This document shows positions 45,293-57,134 of a stretch of 64,000 nucleotides of DNA, in pieces. A program made the translations under genes and the position numbers. How positions within the stretch are numbered: the first letter of the stretch is position 1; the number at the start of each line of letters is the position of its first letter. The notes beneath the pieces are model-generated. The model did no database searches and was not told the origin of the DNA. It saw only the letters and a program-made list of their open reading frames with translations. The stretch comes from Glebionis coronaria. Taxonomy: Eukaryota; Streptophyta; Magnoliopsida; Asterales; Asteraceae. The stretch lies in assembly GCA_025667525.1 (NCBI GenBank), contig CM046879.1:358794752-358858751 (forward strand), read 5' to 3'.

Positions 45293-48200
45293 TTGAAAGC
45301 GATTGTACCTGGAAGAAACCCCCAGGGTGGTATCTACCAACTTGGAACAATTGAGGTGAAGAAAGAGGATCCGAATGTCGTTACCGGTACGTTTTTACTC
45401 AACAATCATTATGCTGTTGCTTTATTCGATTCGGGTGCCGATAGGAGCTTTGTATCCACTAAATTTAGTACCCTTATTGACATTGAACCTGTTGAGATAA
45501 GTACCAGTTACGAGGTGGAATTGGCTGATGGTAAATTAGTAAAAACTAATAAGCTATTAGAAGGATGCTCTCTAAATCTCTTGAACCATTCCTTTCCGAT
45601 TCATTTGATGTTGATAGAATTAGGTAGTTTTGATATTATTATTGGTATGGATTGGTTGTCGTTGAATAATGCTACTATTTTATGTGGAGAGAAGAAAGTT
45701 AAGATTCCTCTTAGGAATAGGACGTTAGTAATTGATGGTAGTCGAGGTGAATCCCGTTTGAAAATCGTTTCATGTATTAAAGTCCAAAAGTACATCAGGA
45801 ACGGTTGTGAGTTATTCTTAGCTCAAGTGACCGGGAATGAGTCTAGGGAGAAACGATTGGAAGATGTACCTATTATTTGTGAATTTCCTGAGATATTTCC
45901 TAAAGATTTACCCGGACTTCCACCGATAAGGCAAGTAGAGTTTCGAATCGATTTAATTCCTGGTGCTGCACCGGTGGCACGTGCGCCTTACCGATTAGCC
46001 CCTTCTGAATTAAAGGAGTTATCTGAGCAACTTAAGGAGTTGTCTGATAAAGGTTTTATTCGACCGAGCTCGTCGCCTTGGGGAGCTCCAGTCTTGTTCG
46101 TTAAGAAGAAGGATGGATCTTTTCGTATATGCATTGATTATAGGGAACTGAATAAGTTGAAAATTAAAAATTGATATCCTTTACCTAGGATTGATGATTT
46201 GTTTGATCAACTGCAGGGATCTAGTGTGTATTCTAAGATAGATTTGCGGTCAGGATATCACCAACTTCGCGTCCGTGAAGAAGATATTCCTATAACTGCA
46301 TTTAGAACTCGTTATGGACACTATGAATTTCAAGTAATTTCATTTGGGTTAACTAACGCACCTGCGGTTTTCATGGATTTAATGAATCGAGTGTGCAAGC
46401 CCTACTTGGATAAATTTTGATTGTGTTTATTGACGATATTCTAATCTATTCTAAGAATGAAGATGAACATAGAGAACATTTGAGGATTGTTTTGAAATTG
46501 TTGAAGGATGAAAGGTTGTATGCTAAGTTTTCCAAATGTGATTTCTGGTTAGATTCTGTGCAATTTCTTAGTCATGTGATTAACAAAGATGGAATTCATG
46601 TTGATCCTGTAAAGGTTGAAGCTATTAAGAATTGGTCTGCACCGACAACGCCAACGGAAGTGCGACAGTTCTTAGTATTGGCTGGCTATTATAGGCGATT
46701 CATTAAAGAATTCTCTTTGATAGCTAAACCCTTGACTAAGCTTACTCAGAATAATAAACCTTTCGTTTGGGGAAGTGATGAAGATGGAGCATTTCAGACA
46801 TTGAAGCAAAAATTATGTAGTGCGCCAATCTTATCATTACCCGACGGGAGTGAAGATTTTGTAGTGTATTGTGATGCATCTCTTAGAGGTTATGGAGCTG
46901 TTTTGATGCAGCGAGAGAATGTGATAGCTTATTCTTCTAGGAAATTAAGGAAGAGTGAGGAGAATTATACTACTCATGATCTTGAGTTAGGAGCTGTAGT
47001 CTTTGCTCTTAGGTTGTGGAGACATTATCTGTATGGCACCAAGTGTACGGTATTCACCGATCACAAAAGCCTACAGTATATTCTCGACCAGAAGGAATTG
47101 AACATGAGGCAACGAAGATGGATAGAGTTGTTAAGTGATTATGATTGTGATATAAAATATCACCCAGGAAAAGCCAATGTTGTTGCCGATGCGTTAAGTA
47201 GGAAAGATAGAGAGCCTATCAGGGTGCGTTCTCTAGTCTTGACCGTGCACAATAATTTGCCTGAGCAAATTAGAAATGCGCAAATAGAAGCTTGTAAGAA
47301 GGAGAATTTTGTTAATGAAGGGTTCCGAGGAGAAGGAGATCCTTTAGAGGTTAGAGCTGATGGAGTGAAATGCTTAAGAGGTCGTATGTGGATACCTAAG
47401 TTTGGAGGCTTAAGAGACTTGATTATGTTAGAATCCCATAAATCTAAGTATTCCATTCATCCGGGATCTGATAAGATGTACCATGATTTGAAGAAGTTGT
47501 ACTGGTGGCCGAATATGAAAGCTGACATAGCTATGTATGTTCTTCAATGCTTGACTTGTGCTAGAGTTAAAGCGGAACATCAAAAGCCATCAGGACTGCT
47601 TCAACAACCAAAGATTCCTGAATGGAAGTGGGAGCGAATTACGATGGACTTTATCACCAAGCTTCCTAGAACATCATCTGGAAACAATTCGATTTGGGTT
47701 ATTGTCGACAGACTGACCAAATCAGCACACTTCATTCCGGTTAAGGAGCAGTTCTCACTGGAGAAGCTGACTCGAATATACCTCGATAATGTTGTATGCA
47801 AACATGGAGTGCCTGTATCGATCATTTCAGATCGAGATCCTAGATTCGCATCGAATGTTTGGAAATCTCTCCAAAGATCTTTGGGAACGAATCTCGACAT
47901 GAGCACTGCTTATCACCCCCAGACTGATAGGCAGAGTGAAAGAACGATACAAACACTGGAAGATATGTTGAGAGCTTGTGTGTTAGACTTTGGTAAGAAT
48001 TGGGATAAACATTTGTCTTTAGCAGAGTTTTCGTATAACAATAGTTACCATTCTAGTATTAAGGCTGCACGTTTGAAGCTTTGTATGGTAGGAAGTGTAG
48101 ATCTCGTGTATGTTGGAGTGAAGTTGGGGATACCCAGCTCACGGGACCGGAACTGGTCCGGGAGACTACGGAGATGATAGTTCAGATTAACAATAGGTTG

Positions 48201-48707
48201 TTGACTGCCCGAAGTAGACAAAAAAGTTACGCGGATGTGCGGCGGAAGCCAATGGAGTTTGAAGTTGGTGACCGAGTAATGTTGAAGGTATCGCCATGGA
48301 AAGGCGTTATAAGATTTGGAAAACGAGTGAAATTGAATTTCCGTTATATTGGGCCCTTTAAGATTTTATCTAGAGTAGGTCCGGTGGCTTACAAACTAGA
48401 GTTACCCCCAGAACTTCATGGTGTTCACAACACATTCCATGTATCTAATCTGAAGAAATGTCTAGCAGTGAGTGATGAGAAAATTCCGTTAGGTAAGGTT
48501 CGAATAGATGGGAAGTTGCATTTTATCGAAGAGCCCGTAGAAGTTATGGACCGTGAGGTAAAGCAACTGAAACAAAGTCGGATACCTATTGTCAAGATCC
48601 GATGGAATTCAAAGCATGGACCGGAGTATACTTGGGAACGAGAGGATGAAATGTGGAAGAAATATCCGCACCTCTTCGATTTCAATAAGAAACGGACATC
48701 TAAATGA
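45293..48707 (+). pseudogene. Gypsy pol with chromodomain (element G)
   Basis: Protease: [13 protein letters not shown] (45419-45460). [33 protein letters not shown], a TGA at 46172 in place of Arg, [10 protein letters not shown], then a one-base loss at 46418 just before [11 protein letters not shown] (46420-46455). RNase [34 protein letters not shown] (46860-47090). Integrase: HHCC finger with [11 protein letters not shown] and [11 protein letters not shown] (47458-47580), core Asp in [15 protein letters not shown], and Glu in [18 protein letters not shown] has Arg where relatives have Gly. A frameshift near 48075 precedes the last part, [15 protein letters not shown], and the chromodomain-like [14 protein letters not shown]...[11 protein letters not shown] (48525-48680). 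The domains are complete but not translatable as one protein. Confidence 0.95.
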
Positions 48708-48734
48708 AATGGATCACGAGGACGTTGATCCCTT

Positions 48735-48748
48735 TTAGGAGGAAAAGC
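48735..48748 (+). other. Polypurine tract of element G
   Basis: TTAGGAGGAAAAGC lies immediately before the 3' LTR and 28 bp after the pol stop. Confidence 0.8.
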
Positions 48749-51700
48749 TGTGACAATCTAACATTTTCAGGTAGTGAAATATTTTCTCGTATAATATTTT
48801 GAAACTTATTTTTGTGTTGGTTGACGAACTCACAATATACGGATTTAAATTTGGGCTTATGTGCATAATTTAGCGTCTTTTACGACTAAACCGGAAACCT
48901 TAGGATTATGTATTTACGTTTTTGAACTCCGTTTTTGATGAGACAATTTTTATTGGATTCGTTTTGTGACGTTGATTCATAATTTATGAAAATGTTTTTC
49001 GTAAAACGACCCGAGGGCAAGCAAATCGAGAAAACTAGAATCGAGAAATACCCGTAAACTAGTGAGATGGGACAAAACACATTGTCCCACCCCACTAGCT
49101 AGGTTGGGACGGCACACTTGACACCACACCATGAATGTGGCATCAAGTTAGCTAACACATTCCATGTGTAAGCCATGCTTACATACTAAGCTAACACATT
49201 CCACTAACACTCAAAACTAGCTACTTGTTTTCACTTCCACCATTTCTCACATTCAAAATCCTCTCAAACTCTCTCAAAACTACTCCCCTTGCCGTCCAAA
49301 ATAAACCAACAAACACCCCATTTGATCTCTTCTAGCCATGAAACATATGTTTACTAGCTCTATTAAGGAATTCTCTTGAAGCCTTGCTTATTTGGTGGCC
49401 ATATTAACAACTTTGGAGGTGATTTTCCTGTGTCCTAGGGCTGATTTTCCAACCTATGTTCTTGATATTTGATGGTCTTGGAGATACTTGTTGTGTTCAT
49501 CAAGTTCTTGTCTTCCAAAAACAAGAAATCCACTTGGTTGGTAAAGAAGATCATCCTCTACATTTTTCTCTTGTTATTTTGTAAAGAACAAATGTATTTT
49601 ATTTCATTTTGTATATGTATATGATGTATATATGATGATAAAAATGTTGTGTGGGGATCAAGTGTTGATAAATATGCTTAAAAAGGATGATAACTATAAG
49701 AAATGAAACTAAAATCTTGATTATTTAGTTGGCTGTATAAAAACAGTAGAAAACTAAAACAAGAACTGATAAAATTGCATGGTATGATCCATTTACAGTA
49801 AGTAGAAGATGTTATACACATGTGAGAGTTGGCCATGCAATAGAATCAAAATAATGAGTGAGATATGATCAAAACAAGTTAGGTGGTCTAATCTGAATAA
49901 GCAGTTTTGTAAGGACTGTTAAGGCATGATAAACTTAAAATGGGTAGTAGCTATAACTAAGTTAAATGTAGCACATAATATGAAGAACATGTCACCCAAA
50001 AATGAGCTTCTAATTCATTATAGAACTCTAGATATGTTAAAAATGGTGAACATGAAGTTAAAAATCAGATTTTTGGAAATAATGTTTATTAATATTATAT
50101 AAGCACTCACATTATAATGTATAAAATGTAAAATATAAACCCACTAACTTATAAAACTTATTTACATAAATATATAAAAGGTTAATTAAATGGGTAAATT
50201 ATATAAATGGTGGTGAAATAATATTTATAAGTAGTAAAAACTATAAACTTGATTTTTACGACTTTTTCGGCTATCACCGTAAAATTAACGTTTTTCGCCA
50301 AATAAAACTTAGACGACCAAACCCGTCTAATGTAAAGTTTATAAAAGTCATATACTGATATATAGGTAACTAATACAAGTAAAAACCGATAAAACCCGAA
50401 CTATAAGAAATACGTACATTTACGAGCTAACTAAACATATTAGACTAATAATTGGACTTAATAAGATAAATACTTGTAAAAAGAATTTATTGGGCTTAAC
50501 CCACTTGGGCCCAACATGGAAAGTATACATACTGATCATATAGGTATACAAGGGATAAAAACAAGTTAAAGAACTTATAAAAGGCTTAATGGACTTAAAA
50601 TAGGTAAATAGGTAAAACTAGCGAACTAGTAAGACGTTACCAAAACGTAAACGCTAAAATGAGTAAACAAGGATGTATAAACCCACTTGATCATCATCAT
50701 ATGTACAAAATCATCATATGTATATTGTTATTTTGATAAAAGTCATTGGACAAAGTCTAAGACCGATTATTATTTATATAGGTTTCCGTGACCGAAGCAC
50801 GCCCGTAGCCGATAATCCGCCTTTCATTAACAACGTGAGTTCATAGCCTCACACTCTTTTAAATGTTTTATAAAATGATTTGTAAACCCGCGAGGGAGAT
50901 AACATGCTAGATTTTGATAAAAATAGAACACAAGTAGTCCCGATTGTATGCTTAATGATATGGACCCGAATGATGCTATGACCCTATATACGAGACTAAA
51001 AGGATTATTAGTAGTTAGGTTATGTCACTTAAAGTCCCATTAGCATGAATTGTGAACTACTGGGATTTGGTAGACGCTTATGCATTTGATAGTACTATTT
51101 GGGGACGATCACCCCAATTCGCGCCTTGACGGTTGATCCCCGTCGTACCACATTGATTGGTAAGCGAATTTATGTATGAGAAGATTCCATAGCGTGATTT
51201 TTGTGACGACACGCTAACTTAGATGGGCAAATTGTTTGTCGGGTTCGCGGCCCGCTGTTTTCATAGTAAGGTAACAATGTCATGCGGCTAATAATAATCC
51301 TACAATATAAAACATAAATAATAAACGATAACGACGCTATTACGATGAATATATTACCTATCATGGTAATTTAGAGACTACGGTCTCATGGACGGTTTAA
51401 GATGTATGCTGGATATATATTGCCTGACTAGCAATATGAGGACTTACTTCCGATATTATGCTTGTGTTCTGATTTTAAATGATTGTTTTATATAACGGTT
51501 TTCATTAAACTCTATGAATTCACTCGACATTCGCTGATATGATTTTTGCATGTTTTTATCTCAGGTGCTTGAAGGTAATCCGGATGGAGATCGACTCTGA
51601 TGACCCACATAATATTAAAAATGTTCATTCGATCTGTGTTTTGTAAACTTAATGACCTGTATAATTTGGGACCTGTTGTACGCTTTTTGAAACTTTTTAT

Positions 51701-51828
51701 CGAATGAATGTATGTTAAACCTTGAACAACCATTTTTATGTGTTGTCTATGATTGGAATTATTGTGCTATCCCGTAACACTCTGAAAGACCCTTCCGCTG
51801 TACCGATACGAAAAATGAGAGTGTTACA
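48749..51828 (+). repeat. 3' LTR of element G
   Basis: It is 3080 bp with the same ends as 39470-42547 and alignable throughout. Differences are scattered single substitutions and short homopolymer indels (for example near 50132 and 51199). Confidence 0.95.
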
Positions 51829-52535
51829 CCCTTGGGGAAAAGTTGGAGATGGAAAAGAAGTGGATGTCAGGAACTATAGATCAATGATTGGTTCATTGAT
51901 GTATCTCACAGCTTCAAGACCTGACAATATGTTTGTTGTGGGTGCATGTGCATGCCATCAAGTGACTCCCAAAGAGTGTCATCTTCATGCTGTCAAGAGG
52001 ATCTTTAGATACCTTAGGTGTTATCCAGACCTGGGATTATGGTATCCAAAAGATTCCCCATTGGAGCTTATTGCATATTCAGACAGTGATTATGGTGGTG
52101 ACAAATTTGATAGAAAATCCACAACTGGTGGATGCCAGTTTCTTTGGGAGTAGATTGATATCTTGGGAATGCAAGAAACAAACAGTGGTGGCCAATTCTA
52201 CAACTAAAGCAGAGTATGTTGCTGCAGCTGCTTGTTGTGGATAAGTCTTATGGATTCAGAACCAGCTGTTGGATTATGGGTATAATTTCATGCATACCAA
52301 GATTTTTTAAGACAATAACAGTACTTTATGCATTATTAAAAATCCTGTGCATCACTCTAAAACAAAACACATAGAAAGTAGACATCATTTTATAAGAGAT
52401 TGTTTTGAAAAAGGTTTAATACAACTAGATAGGGTTGACACAGAAGAAAATGTGTCTGATTTATTAACTAAACCTTTTGATACTGGAAGATTTCAATACT
52501 TGGTAACAAGTATTGGAATGATCAATCTCACTTAA
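51829..52535 (+). pseudogene. Copia RNase H (element A)
   Basis: It continues RT from 39469 across element G. It includes [43 protein letters not shown], then a frameshift near 52140, STTKAEYVAAAACCG and KTKHIESRHHFIRD. It ends MINLT at a TAA at 52533. TAEYV-type sequence is changed to TKAEYV, where B and C have TEAEYV. Stops are at 52151, 52242 and near 52310. Confidence 0.92.
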
Positions 52536-53717
52536 TATGTGTTTTGGGATCTTATTGTAAAATTATGTACAGGATATGCATTTGTTACTGGTCTTTATAC
52601 AAAATTAGATTTTCCACTTTATTTGTCTAACGCTGACAAAGGTTATTTTAACGCTGACAAGTGTTAACATGACGTCAGCAACATGTTAGTTTTGTGGTTT
52701 TTGATCTAATTATGCAGGCATTGTTAACATTGTACCATTGGATACAGAGTTGCTTATGGATTCTTGGAGCACTATTGGAGCATGTTTCAATTTATGGATG
52801 ATGGTTGGAATATTTATATTCCTATCTTGACATAAGTTTTTATTACATGCATATTATTTGGCAACTTATGTATCATAGTTTAAGGGGAGGTTTAGGAACC
52901 TTTTAGGAGTTTTTAGGTATTCTTATGATACTCTTATCACAATTCTAGATTGTGTCCACTGGTGAGTATGAATTAGTTTACTAACTCATGAGGCACTGTA
53001 GCATACAAAGTTGATATACTATGCATGCTGCCAAGACCATTTTGGCCTAGAATTGGGAGTGGTCTGTTGGGAGACTTGGGTATGATTTATTTTGGGCTTA
53101 CCAGGGAAGTTACAAAGGATTTTATGAGATAACTTCACTGTTAAGAACTTTGGTTAGCAAGGGACACTAGAGGAATGTTATGTCTATCTTGCATAAGCAA
53201 GTGTGCATTGGACAGTGCTTGCCACCCTATTGTAATTTTCAGTTTATAGGTTATCTTTACTAGGATAAATCACTTTGATAAAGTCCTTTTTTATTTTTAT
53301 TATTTTTATTTTTGGACGTTGACAGATATATTTCCAAACGTTGTTAGGAACAATTTAGACGTTGACATGGCTTTTTCCAACGTTGACAAGAATATAGCCG
53401 TTGGGCGTTAATGGGTTATTCTATACCGTTGACACTCATTGGGTCCTACCCAGTTTTTATTTTTTACAAAAATTGGGGCCGTAATTTTGGGAGTTGATAT
53501 ATTTTAATTAATGAACAAGATAAGTTATTTTCTTTTCAATATTTTCATCATTATATTTTGAAAATACTTGCCTCATTTTTTACCAATCACATGTGCCTAT
53601 CTCTCCTATAAATTTAGCTCCTTCTTTTTAAATAGGGTAATCTCATATTCTTGTCTAACAACTTTTTCTCCTATATATTCATCTTTCATAACCATTCACA
53701 AACAGCTTTCTACATCT
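52536..53717 (+). other. Spacer between pol and extra ORF (element A)
   Basis: This 1.18 kb stretch has no ORF. Family motifs lie at 52628-52672 (TCTAACGCTGACAAAG, TTTAACGCTGACAAG) and at 53318-53445 (five or six more, such as GGACGTTGACAG, TAGACGTTGACATGG, CCAACGTTGACAAG). The rest aligns with 2592-3777 of B. Confidence 0.6.
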
Positions 53718-56700
53718 ATGGAGCCTAAGTTTAAACCAAGTGACTTGGTATTGGGATTTAAAAGTCATCATAATATGGTTGCTTATTTGGAGGCTGATGA
53801 TGCTATGTTTACTCAATACACTCAGATGGTGGTGTATTTGAATGCATCTCCACTTAGGTATGCACTTTCTCATGCTCCTCTCATCCCTGACACTCATATT
53901 AAACAGTTTTGGAACACTGTTAGTTCCTCAACGCTTAATAATGTGACTAATTAACTGCTATTGTCCATGAGCGTCCATGGGTGGTTACTAAAGCCTTGGT
54001 TCGTCAGTCTTTGCATCTTAATGATGCAGATGGTATAACCACTCTACCCATTGCTGAGATAGAACAGGTACTTCAAGCTTTGGGGTATCCTTTCCCTGAA
54101 GAGGGTACTTTAAACAAATATAATAAAAAGAAATTTCCCCCAGCTTCGAAGTAATTAATACATGTCATCCTTCAATGTTTAAGTCCCAAATGTATTGCAC
54201 ATAATGAAATTAACAGATCTATTGCTAGTGCAGTTGTGTGTATTACTAATGGGAAAAAGTATAATTTTTCTAAACTGATTTTTGATGGCATGTGTAAAAA
54301 CAAGGGTAATAAAATGACTTTGGCTTACCCACGATTTTTACAAATGATTTTTGATGAGCAAAGGTATTTCACCAGGGATCATGATGACTTTTATGTGATC
54401 CCTGTGCAAAAGAAAGCTAGTTTTAGTAAGATGAATTCACCCCCTCACAGAGACTTACCCCTTACCCAAGCCATGCTTGCTGTTATTGCAGCAGCACAAT
54501 CCCAACCTGACCCACAACCACCACTTGACCCATTTCCTGAACCATCATCTTCACCTCAACATATGGAAATTGACCAAGATCCCTTCAACGCTGACACGTT
54601 AAATGTTGGTGTTGATACTTCAAATCCAAACGTTGACACCTTTCTACAACACACCCAAACACCCCTTAACCTACAAACTACTACCCAATCCACATCATCT
54701 TCTTCACCCCCAGACTATAGGATGGAAAATGCCAAAGGACCATTGGAGTGTTCTCCTCCGGTGGTCCTAGCCATGTTGCAGAGGGAACCACAACCACAAG
54801 TGTGGTTGGTGACATGGGTGAGGCTAGGACTATTGGTGCTAGCTTAGATGCAGGTTAAGCCAGTCCTAACATCATTAAGACCTCATCCATGCCCCATGAA
54901 TCTACTTTGGAAAAGGTCAAATCCTCATTTTAGAGGAGGGTAGATTGGAACCATATACAATGTTGGAATTGACGGCTGTCTGCATCAGCTTGCAAAAGCG
55001 AAATGCAAACCTGGTACATACTGTCAGTACACAAGGCCTTGAACTCAAGCAATTGAGGGAGAGGATTGTTCTTTTAGAAGGTGCTAACAATAGGCGTGGT
55101 ATGGAGGATTCTTCCAAAGGGGAGGATGAGCAGGTACATGTGAGTGACAAAGGCTCACATGATGGAGAATCGTTGGGTGTGGCTGAAGCTCTTAAAAATT
55201 TGAAGAAGCAACCAGGTTTTGATGTCTCTTTGGTTACTCCTACAAATTTGAACTTATCCTTTACAGCAATAATGGAGCAGTTCACAATAAGCGCTGACTA
55301 GAGTAAGGTGAGCGTTGACAAGAAGATTTTTAACGCTGATACACCAAGAGCTGACAAGAGTAAGTTGGGCGTTGACACACAGGTTTTGAACGTTGATAGA
55401 ACTGCATATATGGTTGATGTATTCCAGTTATCAGCTATCATCAAGGAAGTGTCTTCACAGGTACCATCATCATCTTTACCCTTCATTGATGCATTAGATA
55501 AGGGTAAAGGAATCATGGTAGAAATAGAGGTTCCAAAGGATGCAGTACAAGTACAATTTGATTCAATTTTGGCTGCACAAATTATGCAACAAGAAAAGAA
55601 GAAAGTTGTTGAGTCACCATTTGTGGTTACTTCTAAGGAGCAAGAAGGAAGTAATGATGAAAGTAGAGATTCAAGTATTATGCTAATTGAAGAACCAGAA
55701 AGACTTGAATATGGTGATGTGTTGGCAAGGGAAAAACTTGTAGAGTTTAAGTTGAAGGTAGATTATGATTTGCCTGAAGTTGCCCAGATGTACTTTGCTT
55801 GGGAAAAGAAGATCATGGAAGTTCCAGACATGTCTTTATCAGTTCAGATTTGGGGATTAGAAATTCTTCTTAGGATTCAAAGAGATTGTCAGGTAATCCT
55901 AAAGTATAAGGCAAGTAAAGTTTTCTCACATTCTAGGAGAGATAGAAGGGAGCTTTATTATATGTTGCTTAGATGTCATCAAGGAGGTTGGACTTTTCAG
56001 AAGTTGCATGAACTATCCTTTGAAGAATTGGAATATAAGGCTTATCCTATTTGGGCAAGAGTGCAAGAGATGAACACAATCAGACTTCTTTCAAATGAAA
56101 GGAAAGAAGAACTTGCAGAGGAGATGGAGATTCAAAAGTCTATGATTGTACCAAGACCATTGAAGAAGGGAGTTCCTCTTGAGTTTCCTTCAGATTTGAA
56201 TAAAGTGAATCCTAGTGAAGCTATTATTAGAAAGAGTATTAAGCTCTCACCCATGGAAGCTTCAGATATGGTGAAAGTATTACCTCATGATTCCAGAAAC
56301 CCTATCATTAGTTATGAAGAAGATGCAAGTGGGTTTTGGATGATTGGCAGATATGGGAAAGAGGTACATACGTTTACTACTCTTATGTCTTTGTTTGCAA
56401 GTATGGATAGGGAAGACTTGGCAGACCTTTGGAGGTTACTGTTGGCCAAGTATGAGACTGAAGCACCTACTTCAGTCAATGGAATAAAGCTTTGGTCGAC
56501 ATTCAAGAGAATGTATGCACCAGAAGAAGAAGATCCAGTTTGGAAGGATCTTGAGGATGATATCAGTGGACTTCAATGGCGTCTATATTCAGAAGCTGGT
56601 GTGTATCATTTGAGCTCTACAGAGTTTTTTAAATATCTTCTTGTGGATGCTGAGTATCCCATGTCCAAAGAAGTTTTGGAAAAGATGAAGACAACACAGC

Positions 56701-56795
56701 TGGAGATTGACTACTCAAGTGACGTGGCCAAAGATTTGATTAGACATGTTTATTACCAATTTGATAAGATTTGTAAGAATCCTCCTAGTTCTTAG
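53718..56795 (+). pseudogene. Extra ORF downstream of pol (element A)
   Basis: The start is ATG at 53718 (MEPKFKPSDLVLG). It runs about 1025 codons in pieces: 53718-53954; a shifted frame to a TAA near 54152; 54155 to about 54770; then 54945-56795, with one TAG at 55299. N-terminal blocks are HNMVAYLEADD, LNASPLRYALSH, HIKQFWNTV, ILQCLSPKC, YNFSKLIFDGM and LAYPRFLQM. A Pro/Ser/Thr-rich linker carries translated family motifs (NADTLNVGVDTSN, NVDTF). A Leu/Gln coiled coil (~54960-55090) is followed by more motifs (VSVDKKIFNADT, GVDTQVLNVDRT). The C-terminal 400 residues are mixed alpha-type with Trp-rich segments (WMIGRYGKE, DLWRLLLAKYE). There is no membrane segment. Unannotated relatives are common in Asteraceae as I recall; the function is unknown. 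Confidence 0.8.
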
Positions 56796-56835
56796 TTTTT
56801 ATTCAGAAACTTGATTACTAGAGTAGATATCAAGT

Positions 56836-56847
56836 TTAGGGGAGGAT
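56836..56847 (+). other. Polypurine tract of element A
   Basis: TTAGGGGAGGAT lies directly before the 3' LTR, 40 bp after the extra ORF's stop. Confidence 0.85.
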
Positions 56848-57134
56848 TGTTGGGAATAAAATGTAGCCAATACACTTGGACGCTGACAAGAGCAATCTGG
56901 ACGTTGTTGGGAAGAAATCAAGCGTTGACAGGACAAGCGTTGACATGAAGAAGTCAAGCGTTGATAAGAAGAAGTCAAGCACTGATAGAAGACTTAGTCT
57001 ACACGTATTATGTTTCTAGTAAAGATATGATCGACAATGTATTTCTTATGTTTATCTTTACCTAAAATAGCTGATTTGTAGACTCTTGTACAAGGCTCCT
57101 TAATCTATAAAAGGAGGCCTTTAGGTTTAAGTTT
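56848..57134 (+). repeat. 3' LTR of element A, cut by element H
   Basis: It matches the 5' LTR from TGTTGGGAATAAAATG to GGCCTTTAGGTTTA, with few differences: GGGCAAGCG/GGACAAGCG, ACAGGAAG/ACATGAAG, AAACACTAA/AAGCACTGA. It then stops at 57134, where TGTAACACCCC of H begins. The missing ~205 bp should lie beyond the right edge of the window. Confidence 0.93.

Larger units (their letters stand above)
39470..51828 (+). mobile_element. Element G: Ty3/gypsy chromovirus
   Basis: The element is 12,359 bp with LTRs of 3078 and 3080 bp and a perfect CCCTT duplication. Order: LTR, PBS, acidic ORF, gag, protease, RT, RNase H, integrase, chromodomain, PPT, LTR. RT before integrase defines gypsy; the C-terminal chromodomain-like segment and the 3 kb LTRs suggest the Tekay/Del lineage (inference). 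By eye the LTRs differ at about 55 positions (near 1.8%, mostly transitions) plus a few indels, so it is young, younger than A. Despite this, gag-pol has at least two nonsense codons and three frameshifts, so it was probably copied with proteins from another copy. Confidence 0.96.
17982..57134 (+). mobile_element. Element A: Ty1/copia with extra ORF, split by insertions
   Basis: The element's own DNA is 17982-19602, 34990-39469 and 51829-57134, about 11.4 kb. It has a 5' LTR of 493 bp, an initiator-Met PBS, gag with two fingers, protease, integrase, RT, RNase H, a 1.2 kb spacer, a ~3 kb extra ORF, a PPT and 287 bp of the 3' LTR before element H cuts it. D sits in gag, G between RT and RNase H, H in the 3' LTR. 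Its own target duplication cannot be tested because the right end is beyond H; AATCG at 17977-17981 is the candidate left copy. All coding parts carry stops or frameshifts. Confidence 0.93.

Noticed and set aside
53568..53717. Upstream extension of the extra ORF in A (50 codons)
   Set aside because: It begins with a non-ATG or weak start and has no counterpart in B, where the frame starts at the same conserved ATG (2591).
53718..56795. Extra ORF of A as a retroviral envelope gene
   Set aside because: No signal peptide, transmembrane segment or furin-like site is visible in any piece.
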